The notes beneath the pieces are model-generated. The model was given only the letters and a program-made list of their open reading frames with translations, did not search any database and was not told where the DNA came from. Position numbers and translations under genes: made by a program. From Crossaster papposus (taxonomy: Eukaryota > Echinodermata > Asteroidea > Velatida > Solasteridae), in contig JBAIAA010000251.1 of NCBI GenBank assembly GCA_037893245.1, forward strand, positions 2,170,001 through 2,234,000: DNA of 64,000 bases. The letters are read 5' to 3'. Every line of letters starts with the position of its first letter. Position 1 is the first letter of the stretch. This document shows, piece by piece, positions 49,870-59,529 of this stretch.

Positions 49870-50700
49870 ATGAAGATCTTGGTGGCAACCGTTCTTTCAA
49901 TCGCCCTCCTTCTGGGTAACTCTGTCAAGCTCCGAGCTTCCGTCACTGGGCCGGTTGCCACGGACGGTGATGTTCCAGCGTCTCGGGCATGTCCGATGTG
50001 CTGCCAGGGACCTACTGCCGCACATGGTATACCAGGTTTAAATGGGCAGGTCGGACCGATGGGACCCTACGGCCAGCCGGGGTCAAAGGGCGACGCAGGT
50101 CAGCCGGGTCAAAATGGCGATATCGGGCCAATCGGTCCAATGGGTGAGCGGGGAGCACTTGGGAACGCTGGGCCTAAAGGTGACGATGGGATAGGCCAGC
50201 CCGGCAAGATAGGTCCGAAAGGTCTGCAGGGTGTCGTTGGAAGTCCTGGTCAGACTGGTGTCAAAGGTCAGAATGGTGAGCCAGGGGAGACACCAGACGA
50301 CTCCAACCAGCGGGTAGCATTCACCGCGGTGAGGACAAGCTTCTCTGATACCTCTACGATTCACGACACCCGTTTGCCCTTCCAGCAGACCGAGACGCTT
50401 CTGCCGGGTACCAGCTTCGATCTCGGGACCGGCACGTTCACGTGTACTGTGCCGGGCACCTACGTGTTTACGTTTTCTGTGAACAAATATTCCAGCAGCT
50501 ACGTTCATCTCCGGAAGAACGACGACTATGTTGTCACTGGCCTTAGCACTGTATCAAGTCACCATGAGCAGGTGTCTGGGAGCGCGGTGCTGGTTCTGCA
50601 GCGAGGAGACACGGTGGGGCTTACCATGTACGGTAGGGTGTATAGTCGTTCCACCTATCGCTACACCTCATTCAGTGGCTTCCTCCTTTACCCCGAATAA
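49870..50700 (+). CDS. Secreted collagen-like C1q-domain protein
   Basis: Intact 276-residue reading frame. I chose the ATG at 49,870 rather than the upstream in-frame codon at 49,843. It follows a good acceptor (TTTTATACAG) by two bases and gives a clean signal peptide (MKILVATVLSIALLLGNS, cleavage near residue 23). Residues 41-45 are CPMCC, suited to interchain disulphides. Residues 53-141 are about 30 Gly-X-Y triplets with one break at GDDGIGQPG. Residues 148-276 form a C1q globular head with the conserved aromatic/glycine pattern (VAFTAVR, PGTYVFTFS, GDTVGL, FSGFLLYPE). This is the architecture of C1q/adiponectin-like proteins, which trimerise through the collagen stalk and bind ligands outside the cell. 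In invertebrates many are lectin-like immune recognition molecules; that role is inferred, and the ligand is unknown. Base composition is much more GC-rich than the surroundings. Confidence 0.93.
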   Translation: MKILVATVLSIALLLGNSVKLRASVTGPVATDGDVPASRACPMCCQGPTAAHGIPGLNGQVGPMGPYGQPGSKGDAGQPGQNGDIGPIGPMGERGALGNAGPKGDDGIGQPGKIGPKGLQGVVGSPGQTGVKGQNGEPGETPDDSNQRVAFTAVRTSFSDTSTIHDTRLPFQQTETLLPGTSFDLGTGTFTCTVPGTYVFTFSVNKYSSSYVHLRKNDDYVVTGLSTVSSHHEQVSGSAVLVLQRGDTVGLTMYGRVYSRSTYRYTSFSGFLLYPE

Positions 50701-50709
50701 ATAATAAAT
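50696..50709 (+). terminator. Overlapping AATAAA polyadenylation signals at the C1q stop codon
   Basis: GAATAAATAATAAATAATT places AATAAA across the stop codon and again a few bases on. Another AATAAA lies near 51,020. Which is used is not known; the first would leave an extremely short 3' UTR. Confidence 0.4.
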
Positions 50710-51017
50710 AATTGCTGAAACAGTAGTCGTATTAAAAAGGAATAATATTCAATGTCATAATAATCAATATTTGTTAAGAGTCTTATTTAGTCTCCATAAA
50801 AAGTTTCAAAACACTTTACAAACCGACATAAAAACTACATGAAAAACAATTTAATCAAAAGTAATATTTGTATAGAACTTGTTTTATAGGTTGCGTATGT
50901 TTTTATTCCACACTCGACACTTGTCGCAATAGCTAAAATACATTTGGTGTTTAATTCTAAACCTTGTTTTAATACGATTTAATGCAGTTAATTAGTTGTA
51001 CAATGAACTATCGACGT

Positions 51018-51345
51018 ACTAATAAATATCTTACTTATTTGAAAAAAAAAAAATGATTCTAGGCATCCAGCAAAATGATTACGGTAGATATCGTGTAATT
51101 GTTTAGAATTGTTTAAACAAATTCACAATCGCCCGCTAACGAATGCGACAAAACATAATAATAACTGCCCGACTTTGGTTGAAAAAGAATGCCGTTTTTC
51201 TTGCTTTTCTTGGCATCCATGATTGTAAAACTTCGGACAGGTCAGTTAAAACGATATTTACTATAAAATACAACCGAACCCCCCAAATCCACCCATTCAT
51301 AATAATTTAAGCAATTACCAATGGTGTATCCTAGTCCTTTAAATG
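51018..51345 (+). repeat. Dispersed repeat, inverted partner at 59.14-59.44 kb
   Basis: The segment from AAATATCTTACTTATTTG through ATTCTAGGCATCCAGC, TTTTTCTTGCTTTTCTTGGC, GGCATCCATGATTGTAAAAC and AGCAATTACCAATGGTGT matches the reverse complement of 59,140-59,440 with substitutions and small gaps. No terminal repeats or coding function are recognised. Confidence 0.65.
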
Positions 51346-51725
51346 TTCATACATGTCCGCCATATAAACATATCGTTACTGAATAAACATATTTACCCAT
51401 TCTATGTTGTTTCAAATGGTTTTTTTAAATATACAATTTACTGTTTTTAATATTCATTTTTAATAAAATGTTCAGATATACTGATACCAGTGCAGCGTAA
51501 CTGGAGGTCCAAGGTTCAAACCCAGCTAAAGTCAATGTATGAATACAAAATATAATATTTTGCTTCAATTCCCAATTTGTAAGCATTTAATAGCATCTGT
51601 ATAAATAAAAAAGTAAGGTAGAATATTAGCATTTGCTCTATTTGGTATAAATTAAATGGCTATACTGTACGTGCACATGATAGACTCTATTGTTTTAAAC
51701 CATTGCTATGACGTCACGCTATTGT
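51346..51725. other. AT-rich intergenic DNA, nothing recognised
   Basis: No coding potential, tandem repeat or inverted repeat seen. Confidence 0.4.
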
Positions 51726-51729
51726 TAAA

Positions 51730-51860
51730 AGTGTGGATTCGTATCTACGAATCAACGCTTTGGACAATAACAGTGGATTCGTATCTACGAATCTTTAGTA
51801 AAGTGTGGATTCGGAAGGGTTTTTATCTTGCCTGCATTTGTAACAATTACGAATCCACGG
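51730..51860. repeat. Inverted GTGGATTCGTA repeats
   Basis: GTGTGGATTCGTATCTACGA occurs at about 51,731 and GTGGATTCGTATCTACGAAT at about 51,773. GTGTGGATTCGG follows near 51,801, and the inverted form ATTACGAATCCACGG near 51,848. The same core forms the MITE at 53.4 kb, so this is probably a related or degraded element. Confidence 0.55.
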
Positions 51861-52230
51861 TTATTCAATTCCTCAACCCTAATCCAACCCTGATTACGTA
51901 AGAGCCTCGAGAACCTCTCTTTAGGCCAAATAATTAAAAAAACATGTTTGTCTTTTTTTTAGAAGGAAGGAGGAGGCCTTTTTGTCTTTCTTTTTTAATA
52001 GCCGCTCGACACATTTTAATATGGGTCATGTAGTGAACATGTCACGCCATATCTTTCTATTTGAAATTAAAACATGTCTCACCCACGAATACAAATCAAA
52101 ATTCACGTGGGTCGATCATGTATGCACCATACACGTAACACCCTAGCCTTCCCATTAGAAAACAAATATATTTTCACACCATGTACACAGTGATGCTAAA
52201 GTCCAAATTACGATCTTAAAATTGTATTAT
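51861..52230. other. Intergenic DNA, nothing recognised
   Basis: AT-rich sequence with short T runs. No gene or repeat structure seen. Confidence 0.4.
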
Positions 52231-52231
52231 C

Positions 52232-53182
52232 TTTTCGAAAAAGCCTTTGTTTTTGTTCTGATTTTTGTTTTACTTCTTTTTTCTTTTTCTTTTTGGGACC
52301 AAAATGCAATAGACTTTGTACACTTTCTTTCGTACAAGCACCTTTCATAACAAGTCGTATCCAAACAAAACTTTACCCAAGTGAAGACCCTATAGTGAGC
52401 TCGTGTCTAGCAGACAGACATCAGGGGGTAACGTGACGTCATATTAAATTTATTTAATCTTTGAAAAATCAATAACAAATCACGCGCAAAAGACCGGGAC
52501 TTTAGGTTTGTGGCAATTGCTAGGATAATCCAGGATCTTCATTTTATCTCGTGTGTGAGAAATCACGTGACCCTTCCTTTCGGTCCAAACCGAAAGTGCC
52601 TTATAATTTGAAAGTGAAAAATGATATGAACTTAATACTTTAAACGATGTTAGTGTTTGGCTAGATGTACTTTTCAAAAACAATTACCGGCGACGTCATA
52701 ACATGTTATAGCACCCTCTGGCGGCAGGTTCAAAATTAATATTCAGTTGATGTGTGTGGCGAAGTTTGCTGAAATCACTTTATAATTGATGTATATAATA
52801 GCTTCATGTTAGAAACAATTTGACCGGGAGAAAACAAAATATGACGTCACCAGACCGAAAGTTAGAATGAAAAGACTTGAAGCCATCATTCAATTGTATG
52901 TGATTTATTACGTTTTAAGACCTTGAAGCCATATCTCAGCAACGGATCATGTTAAAATAAAAATAATTGTGTATTGGGTTGGTTAGGTAGTTCACCAAAA
53001 GTTTACAAATGTGTGACGTTATCGTTTTAATCACTTTAAATTACCTTTAATCTGTTTAAATAACCTAAATTCGTTTTGATTACTTTTAATGTGTTTAAAA
53101 TTCCTTTTGAATGTTTTTTTACGGGGAAAAAAATGCGAAAAGGCCCTATGTTCTGTTCCTCGAACAGACGTAGTTCTAGTTA
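52232..53182 (-). repeat. Lone, diverged, inverted copy of the array unit
   Basis: Read on the minus strand, it begins CTAGAACTACGTCTGTTCGAGG at 53,182. It contains GACGTCA sites, the box CTGCCGCCAGAGGGTGCT (near 52,720) and CTAGCCAAACACTAACATCG. The boundary hairpin follows as CTTTCGGTTTGGACCGAAAG (near 52,578-52,597), then GGGTCACGTGATTTC and GTGTACAAAGTCTAT. It ends in ATCAGAACAAAAACAAAGGCTTTTTCG near 52,232. The hairpin has paired substitutions in both arms. An (ATT)n microsatellite abuts the 53.18-kb end. This shows the unit also exists outside the array, with ends at the CTAG hairpin and the GGCTTTTTCG arm. Confidence 0.85.
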
Positions 53183-53395
53183 TTATTATTATTATTATTT
53201 TTTAAGATAATAAAATTTATTATTTTTGTGAAAAAAAAGAAAAGGAGGCGGCCTCGAAAAAAAGAAGCGGGCGGTGACGCTAAACATTTTTTTTTGTTAG
53301 TTGGCCTTATGTAAATTACGTCTATGGCCACGATGCACGCATACCTTTTCATCTCCACTCAACTGGGTAGTTAATAACAATACTTCTTTTGACGC

Positions 53396-53530
53396 AATGG
53401 TTTAAGTCGGAGAATACACTCGCAAGTGTGGATTCGTATTTAAGAATCCACTCGGCGCTTCGCGCCTCGTGAATTCGTAATTACGAATCCACACTTTCTC
53501 GTGTATTCTCCTATACATAAACCATTCGGC
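53396..53530. mobile_element. Small MITE with AATGGTTTA...GGATTCGTA inverted ends
   Basis: The left half has AATGGTTTAAGTCGGAGAAT, then ACAC and AAGTGTGGATTCGTA. The right half gives the inverted sequence TACGAATCCACACTT, GTGTATTCTCC and TAAACCATT. The centre is the palindromic GGCGCTTCGCGCC. The total is about 130 bp, with no coding capacity. Confidence 0.7.
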
Positions 53531-53636
53531 TGTGCAATTAACTGCAAGTATAAAGCGTTTGATACTTTGTTAGTTAGCAATTCTAAGATTGCTGGGATTT
53601 TAAGTATGAGCTTCATGACCTCTCAGTTTTCGGTTT

Positions 53637-53857
53637 TCACTTCACTCTAAAGTTCTCTCTCGGTATGTCATAGTCCCACTCTCCCTTCAGTATCATGTTA
53701 GCTGCCATGTGGCTGATCTCATCCGAGCACTTGGCCCCGACCCCGTTATAGCCACTGAGCACGCCAAGCCCAGGGCCGACCATGTCGCAGTAGAGTAGCC
53801 GCGTAGGTGTGGTGGTAGTCACGCAAGTATCGGTGTGAATGGAAAGTGGCTTCAGAT
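53637..53857 (-). pseudogene. FAD oxidoreductase remnant, exon 4 (C-terminus, intact)
   Basis: The acceptor TTACCGTTGCAG is followed by LKPLSIHTDTCVTTT, then YCDMVGPGLGVLSGYNGVGA, and WDYDIPRENFRVK with a TGA at 53,637-53,639. The glycine-rich GYNGVGAK segment near the end matches the C-terminal FAD-contact region of sarcosine-oxidase-like enzymes. No lesion is seen in this exon. Confidence 0.8.
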
Positions 53858-54003
53858 CTGCAACGGTAATAAAAAGTGTTGCATCTTTTTCGGTTTAATA
53901 TCCAGAGACAATCATGGCAACTTGATGAAAGGGCGACGAAAACATAGGACGAACATTTGTGACGCGGTATGTCAAAATCAGGCATTTTGGGGCAAGAAGT
54001 CAA

Positions 54004-54550
54004 TTTTGAGTTTCTGCAATATTAGTAAAATGCACCCCTTGCTCTTTTAAATGCCACCTTGCGTTTTTTGTATTGAATATTCCAAAGTAAAGATATACAG
54101 TTATGAAATCACATTGTCTGAAATGTAAAAAATGAGAAAGAGACCTTTCAAGTTGGAGTTTTGTATTACACAAAATGCTTTGTCAATGAAGTTTTAATTG
54201 AAACTTTTACATAACAGTTGAAACATATTAATAGCACCACAAAAAAATGTAAATTCTCCAAATCACTGAAAATCACCCCACATTATTTTGTAGCTGTTTC
54301 TCCTTTCGTAGCACAGCCCAATTCCGCCTGGTTTTGACATACCATGTCACATTTTTGAATGGATGCTTCGTTCTATTTCAATATGCTGCACTTCACTGGA
54401 TATACTTGTAACAAATTTGTGATTGACTTTTGTTTGATCCCACCGTTTTGTAAAACCTGCCGATAGTAATTATTGACTAGTTTTGTGGTGACGGCGCTCA
54501 ATATAACGGGGCACTACGATTCCTCGCATTAAATTACACCTACGACGCGC
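54004..54550. other. Intron sequence of the pseudogene, nothing recognised
   Basis: AT-rich, with no exon, repeat or inverted repeat recognised. Confidence 0.4.
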
Positions 54551-54554
54551 CAAT

Positions 54555-54765
54555 GTGTTTTGTGAAAAAGCTCACAGGACGTGTCGCAGCTGCCTTGCGG
54601 CGAAATGGCTGCATCGAGCTGTATACTGCCCACGGAGCCGAGATGGTATTTGAAATGTTTCGTGTGCACAATGAGCAGGGGTAATAATATTGTAGTGACA
54701 CGCGCCAGTATTGTTGGATACGTGCGCTTTACAAATATTTGTATTGTTATCTATAGTTTTTACAC
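54555..54765 (+). mobile_element. SINE, 3' part
   Basis: TTGCGGCGAAATGGCTGCATCGAGCTGTATACT and GAGATGGTATTTGAAATGTT match the 3' half of the SINE at 56.2 kb in the opposite orientation. The tail ATGAGCAGGGGTAATAATAT, then GTGACACGC and TGCGCTTTACAAAT, follows. The tRNA-like head is absent, as in a 5'-truncated copy. Confidence 0.65.
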
Positions 54766-54801
54766 AGTAATAAGATCGATGGAGTCCAACGGATCACCTA
54801 C

Positions 54802-54949
54802 CAGGAATTATGCCTTATAGGCACTGCAGGAGTCTATTTGACGTTGGTTGATCACCATGCATGACCAAAGTACCAGGCCTTCATTTGCTCCTTAGTTGTC
54901 ATATCTTTCTCACCCACTTTACCGTGACCTATTTTCAGGTACCACTTGC
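54802..54949 (-). pseudogene. FAD oxidoreductase remnant, exon 3 (4-bp duplication and TAA)
   Basis: Acceptor TTTTGTAG, donor CCTG|GTAGGT. It begins in phase with exon 2 as GKWYLKIGHGKVGEKDMTT and reaches WYFGH. The sequence CATGCATGG then contains four extra bases; beyond them the frame reads GDQPTSNRLLQCL, a TAA, and GIIP. The 148 nt minus the four extra bases (144) restores exactly the phase that exon 4 needs, which supports both the exon borders and the lesion. Confidence 0.8.
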
Positions 54950-55063
54950 CTACAAAACATTTGGGGAAAGAAAACAAATAGGAATAGTATGGTGGTTTCA
55001 TTGGGACTAACAAATGATCAGCGCGGACGCCAAGCACAAGTTCTCCTCTCGCTTGGTTGCAGC

Positions 55064-55205
55064 AAGTGAGTTAGGGGAGACTTGGGTTTGAGTCACCAAA
55101 CATTGAGTCTGAGTCAGAGTCCCAGTCACCACTGTCGAGTCTTGAGTGCGAGTCCTGAATCAAACAGGTAGAGTCCGAGTCTGAGTCATAAGTCAAATGG
55201 TTGGG
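55064..55205. repeat. Degenerate GAGTC-rich simple repeat
   Basis: GAGTCTGAGTCAGAGTCCCAGTC and variants recur about every 6-12 bases. A simple-sequence tract in a pseudogene intron. Confidence 0.6.
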
Positions 55206-55640
55206 TCTGAGCAATATTTATTGGTATTTGCCAGAGATTCAGTAAGAATTCAAAATCCAAATTCAGTAAGAATCAAAGCTCTTTATTACTAAAATTGGAA
55301 ATTCATAGCTATTTTCCCATTCATAGCTATTTTATAGCTATTCCTATTTTGCAATCTATAGGTTGGTTGCGCACAAACATTACCGTTGTGATTTTGAATT
55401 TACAAGGCGGGATTCAGACCTATACAAGTCATGCATATCATTTGCATATCTCAGGAGGGAATCTCAGGAGGTACGCAAGATTCGCTGCTCGTTGTAATAC
55501 TGGACACCATTTGAAGTCTAGGAACCAGACTAGGCTAGACATGGGAGGAGTGTTTTTACTCATAAATATGTCAAAATCCAGCTAGATTATCTAATGGCCT
55601 GTTCTCTTAATGATTACATTCATTAGTCACATATACAAGG
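55206..55640. other. Intron sequence of the pseudogene, nothing recognised
   Basis: Contains short local duplications (TTCATAGCTATTTT, ATTCAGTAAGAAT, TCTCAGGAGG) but no exon or mobile element I can name. Confidence 0.4.
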
Positions 55641-55650
55641 TAATATTTAC

Positions 55651-56101
55651 CATTTGGGTACGGAATCGGTGGCAAAATGTAGCAGTCTTGTCCTAAGTCC
55701 GTTTCTCCCTCATGGACGTCTAAGGAAGGCATGCCCTGGAGCCTGTCCCTGTCATCTTCTATCAACTACAGAAGCACCACGACTTGAGACTTGGCCGTTA
55801 TATCAAGTTGCAACCCAGCGGGTAGTAGGTCTCCCACAGCAGTTGAGGCCCCAGTGCGGAGCAAGACTTTCTTAGCATTGATGGTCCTGTCGGCTTCGGT
55901 GGCTAGTGTAAATACGATGTGATAGATCGTCAACAAGGTCGTCCAATATTCTGCATCCTTGGCGCTGAGCCAAGGTCTGCTGGGCAAAAAGGAGCTTCAA
56001 CGACTCAGATGATGACACTGATCCCTGTCTGGTTGGCACCATCGAGTAGCTTACGGCCGAGGGAACCATCGTGTGTAGTCAGCCACAACACCCCAACGTC
56101 C
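55651..56101 (-). pseudogene. FAD oxidoreductase remnant, exon 2 (frameshift and TAG)
   Basis: It runs from the acceptor TTTTTTACAG to the donor CAAATG|GTAAAT. In phase with exon 1 it reads DVGVLWLTTHDGSLGRKLL before a TGA. Another frame carries GCRILDDLVDDLSHRI, and a third carries TINAKKVLLRTGAS, then SQVVVLL, a TAG, and IEDDRDRLQGMPS ending in CYILPPIPYPNG. The length (451 nt) is out of phase with exon 3, so at least one indel has occurred besides the nonsense codon. Confidence 0.75.
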
Positions 56102-56194
56102 CTGTAAAAAATGTATCCCTACAGAGAAAATGATAGGTAACCAACTATTTAAGGTGTCATGTGATTAATGGCTGTTGACCGGTTCCCAGCCATT

Positions 56195-56465
56195 TTCCAC
56201 TCGATAATAATAGCAAGTACTTAGTGAAATATTCCAAATAACATCTCAGCTCCCGGGGGAGTATACAGCTCGATGCTGCCATTTCGGCGCAAAGAAGCTA
56301 TTCCAATGACCATCTCTGCCCTCACAGGTACCCATTTACGCCTGGGTGGGGAGAAGCAGAGGCACACGCACAACCCCAGGTTGGACTCAAACCCACAACC
56401 TGCAGAATTACCAGCATTCCACAAATTAAATGCTCCCGGCCACGATGCCACTCCACAGCCCTAAA
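56195..56465 (-). mobile_element. tRNA-derived SINE
   Basis: On the minus strand the head starts GGGCTGTGGAGTGGCATCGTGGCCGG (box-A-like). The box-B-like GGTTTGAGTCC follows about 60 bases on. The body contains CCCACCCAGGCGTAAATGGGTACC and the 3' domain GCGCCGAAATGGCAGCATCG. This layout (tRNA-like promoter, conserved body, 3' domain) is that of a full-length or nearly full-length SINE. Confidence 0.7.
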
Positions 56466-56510
56466 TAAGTGGTCTTCTACAATTGAAAACTTCGATATGA
56501 GAGTTTTTCT

Positions 56511-57603
56511 ACGGAGCTCTGGAAGTGCCATCCGACTTGTTTACATCCTGATATATTTTATCTAAGGATGACGACATAATAGAGGCAAAATGACGACATC
56601 CTTTAACCCTAACCCCCTAGGCCTTACTTTGGGCTAAAGAACTGCATACTACAGAATACTACTTAGTATTTTGTAGCATTGGGTCCCTCCGTGACTGATG
56701 ATTGGGTGTGTACTAACAGAGTGCAGATACTGCCAACTACAAAATACTAATAGTAGCAATACAGGTCAGTAATACTTACCTGGCAAAAAATGCAGTAGTC
56801 CAACCTTGACCCATTGTGTCCCAAGTTACAATTTTTGCCTTCTTATTCCTCCATGAGGCTACACAGCATACATGGGCAATACACACTCAGCAAGCAGAGG
56901 GACCCAATGCTAAAAAGTACTACGAGTGCAATAAGGGGTGAAGTACCCAATACTAAAAATTACTACAGGCATTGCACAAAAGTCAGTGAGAGAACTGCAT
57001 ACTACTTTTTACTACTAGTAGTAAAAAGTAGCATTAGGTAGGGTTAGGGTTAATATTTGTTCGCGTAATGGCGACATCCTGAGATAATATATAGCGTGAT
57101 GACGACATGCTGAAAGTAGGATGACGACATCCCGAGATAACATATCGCGGGATGACGACATGCTAAAAGTAGGATGACGACATCCTGAGATAATATATCC
57201 CGGGATGACAACATGCTGCTGAAACTATGTAGGATCCTGATTAGATCAGCAATACGGAAGCTTAAAGTGTCGTCATCCCGCGATATATTATCCCAGGATG
57301 TCGTCATCCTACTTTTAGCATGTCGTCATCCCGGGATATATTATCCCAGGATGTCGTCATCCTACTTTCAACATGTCGTCATCCTGCGATATATTATCTC
57401 AGGATGTCGTCATCCTACTTTCAACATGTCGTCATCCCGCGATATATTATCTCAGGATGTCGTCATCCTACTTTCAGCATGTCCTCATCACGCGATATAT
57501 TATCTCAGGATGTCGCCATTACGCGAACAAATATCAAAGGATATCAGGATGTCGTCCTGAGATAAAATATGTCAGGATGTAAACAAGTCGGATGGCACTT
57601 CCA
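56511..57603. mobile_element. Foldback element 1, arms of 53-bp subrepeats
   Basis: The left arm starts ACGGAGCTCTGGAAGTGCCA and TCCGACTTGTTTACATCCTG. The right arm ends in the inverted form GGATGTAAACAAGTCGGATGGCACTTCCA. Inner arms consist of a 53-bp unit built on ATGTCGTCATCCCGCGATAT and ATTATCTCAGG: cores at 57,271, 57,324, 57,377 and 57,430 on the right, and inverted copies from about 57,063 on the left. A non-repetitive centre at 56,600-57,050 contains several TAGTAxTAC-rich stretches. No transposase is seen. Confidence 0.8.
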
Positions 57604-57768
57604 TATTTTTCCGTATTTTTCAGATGAATAACATTTTTGAATAACAAATAGTCACTTTTCTCACTTCCAGAAACTTGTTTTAACCTCAAATTGATTCTGG
57701 ACTTTTCAATGTTTCCTCTTTATTAAAAAAAAAAGAAGATAATCCTATCCCCATTTTTCCTCAAAATT

Positions 57769-58429
57769 ACGGAGCTCTGGAAGTGCCATCCGACTTGTTT
57801 ACATCCTGACATATTTTATCTCAGGATGACGACATAATAAAGGTAAAATGACGACATCGTTTGATATTTGTTCGCGTAATGACGACATCCTGAGATAATA
57901 TATCGCGGGATGACGACATCCTGAAAGTACGATGACGACATCCTGAGATAATATATCGCGTGATGACGACATGTTGAAAGTAGGATGACGACATCCTGAT
58001 ATAAGATATCGCGGGATGACGACATGTTGAAAGTAGGATGACGACATCCTGAGATAATATCTCAGGATGTCGTCATTACGCGAACAAATATCAAAGGATG
58101 TCGTCATTTTGCCCTTATTATGTCGTCATCCCGCGATATCTTATCTCAGGATGTCGTCATCCCACTTTCAACATGTCGTCATCCCGCGATATATTATCTC
58201 AGGATGTCGTCATCGTACTTTCAACATGTCGTCATCCCGCGATATCTTATATCAAGATGTTGTCATCGTACTTTCAGGATGTCGTCATCACGCGATATAT
58301 TATCTCAGGATGTCGCCATTACGCGAACAAATATCAAAGGATGTCGTCATTTTGCCTCTATTATGTCGTCATCCTGAGATAAAATATGTCAGGATGTAAA
58401 CAAGTCGGATGGCACTTCCAGAGCTCCGT
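57769..58429. mobile_element. Foldback element 2, compact palindrome of 53-bp subrepeats
   Basis: It starts ACGGAGCTCTGGAAGTGCCA and ends with the exact reverse complement TGGCACTTCCAGAGCTCCGT. Inverted 53-bp subrepeats meet at about 58,053-58,065 in GAGATAATATCTC with almost no spacer. It shares ends and subrepeats with foldback element 1, 166 bp away. The palindrome could extrude as a large cruciform. Confidence 0.85.
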
Positions 58430-58640
58430 ACAAAAGCTCTTGCAGAAAGGGCAAAACAGACTTTCGGCATACGCAAGTACAAGTCTACAATCCGTAACCT
58501 CTTCCCGCATCTTGTTGACGTCAATGGTTCACAGGTTCACAGTACGCGTGAAATATTCGCACATGCATTCACACGTGCGTGCATTTCTCTCTCACCTGTC
58601 AATCGTTCAATATCACTGAACCTTTGAGCTGCTCGTCTGC
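58430..58640 (+). other. Unassigned possible coding fragment next to foldback 2
   Basis: An open frame runs from the foldback terminus into TKALAERAKQTFGIRKYKST and on to FPHLVDVNGSQVHSTREIFA before a stop at 58,627. Its composition looks more protein-like than its neighbours, but I recognise no family and see no clear splice sites. It could be a captured or decayed exon, or chance. Confidence 0.2.
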
Positions 58641-59135
58641 CAAGTTCTCCCGATTCAAAACTTCTGCTGATTCCACTAAATGCTCGTCCCTCATCAAATA
58701 CAGACCGGCTTTCATAAATCTTAAAAAAATAACCAGAAGATATAATTGCAATTATTCATCCAGTGTTGTAGTACTAGAACTCGCACCAAATTATGTAAAC
58801 ATAATAATGACCCTATAAACTCTCTGGCATGCTGTCATTTTGAAGAATTTTGAAGTAGTCTAATGATGTGTCCCAGAGATGCATTTTTTTAAATTTCTAT
58901 TAAGCAGTTGGTTCAATATCAAATCTAAAAATATTAGTGGTTCAAATCTAAAAATATTATTTTCTTGGTATATATAGCATCCACAGAACTAAACCTTCGT
59001 CAGTTTAGTTTTCAAGCACCTTTCTTTTAATTAGATTTTTGAGAACGTTTGCGGCTTTCAAACAATAAAAATGTACAACTGACAATAAGTAAAACATTTT
59101 TGAGGTCTTGGATATATTTGGACAATGTGCCCCTC
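58641..59135. other. AT-rich DNA, nothing recognised
   Basis: A short direct duplication of AAATCTAAAAATATTA occurs near 58,921 and 58,942. Otherwise no feature seen. Confidence 0.4.
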
Positions 59136-59139
59136 CCAA

Positions 59140-59440
59140 AGATTTTAAAGGTAAACACCATTGGTAATTGCTTGAATTAGCATGAATGGGTAAATTTTTG
59201 GGGGTTGTATTTTTTAGTAAACATTGTTCAACTGACTTGTCTGGAGTTTTACAATCATGGATGCTGAGAAAAGCAAGAAAAACGACATTTGTTTTCAACT
59301 GTCGTCAGGCAGTAGTTCTTATATTGTTCCTGTTTTTTTTATTATGTAAAATTCAATTTTTCAGAACAATTAGAGGATATCTAGCGCAATCCTTTTGCTA
59401 GATGCCTACAATCATTATTTACCTACAAATAAGTAAGATA
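59140..59440 (-). repeat. Dispersed repeat, inverted partner of 51.02-51.35 kb
   Basis: The reverse complement carries AAATATCTTACTTATTTG, TTTTTCTTGCTTTTCTCAGC, ATCCATGATTGTAAAACTCC and AGCAATTACCAATGGTGT in the same order as the partner, about 8 kb away in the opposite orientation. It lies just downstream of pseudogene exon 1. Confidence 0.65.
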
Positions 59441-59529
59441 TTTCCTAATATAATTCAATAGTAAAATGTTGCGATTTCGCAAATGGTGTTTCCTACCTTT
59501 AAATCACGAGTGGGAAACAAAAATCATAC

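Noticed and set aside
50083..50508. 141-residue frame antisense to the C1q gene
   Set aside because: Shadow of the Gly-X-Y codons on the opposite strand; no start context or homology.
57213..58399. Frames reading SSSRDILSQDVVILLSTCRHP repeatedly
   Set aside because: The 53-bp unit is not a multiple of three, so the same DNA is read successively in three frames. This is an artefact of the foldback subrepeats.
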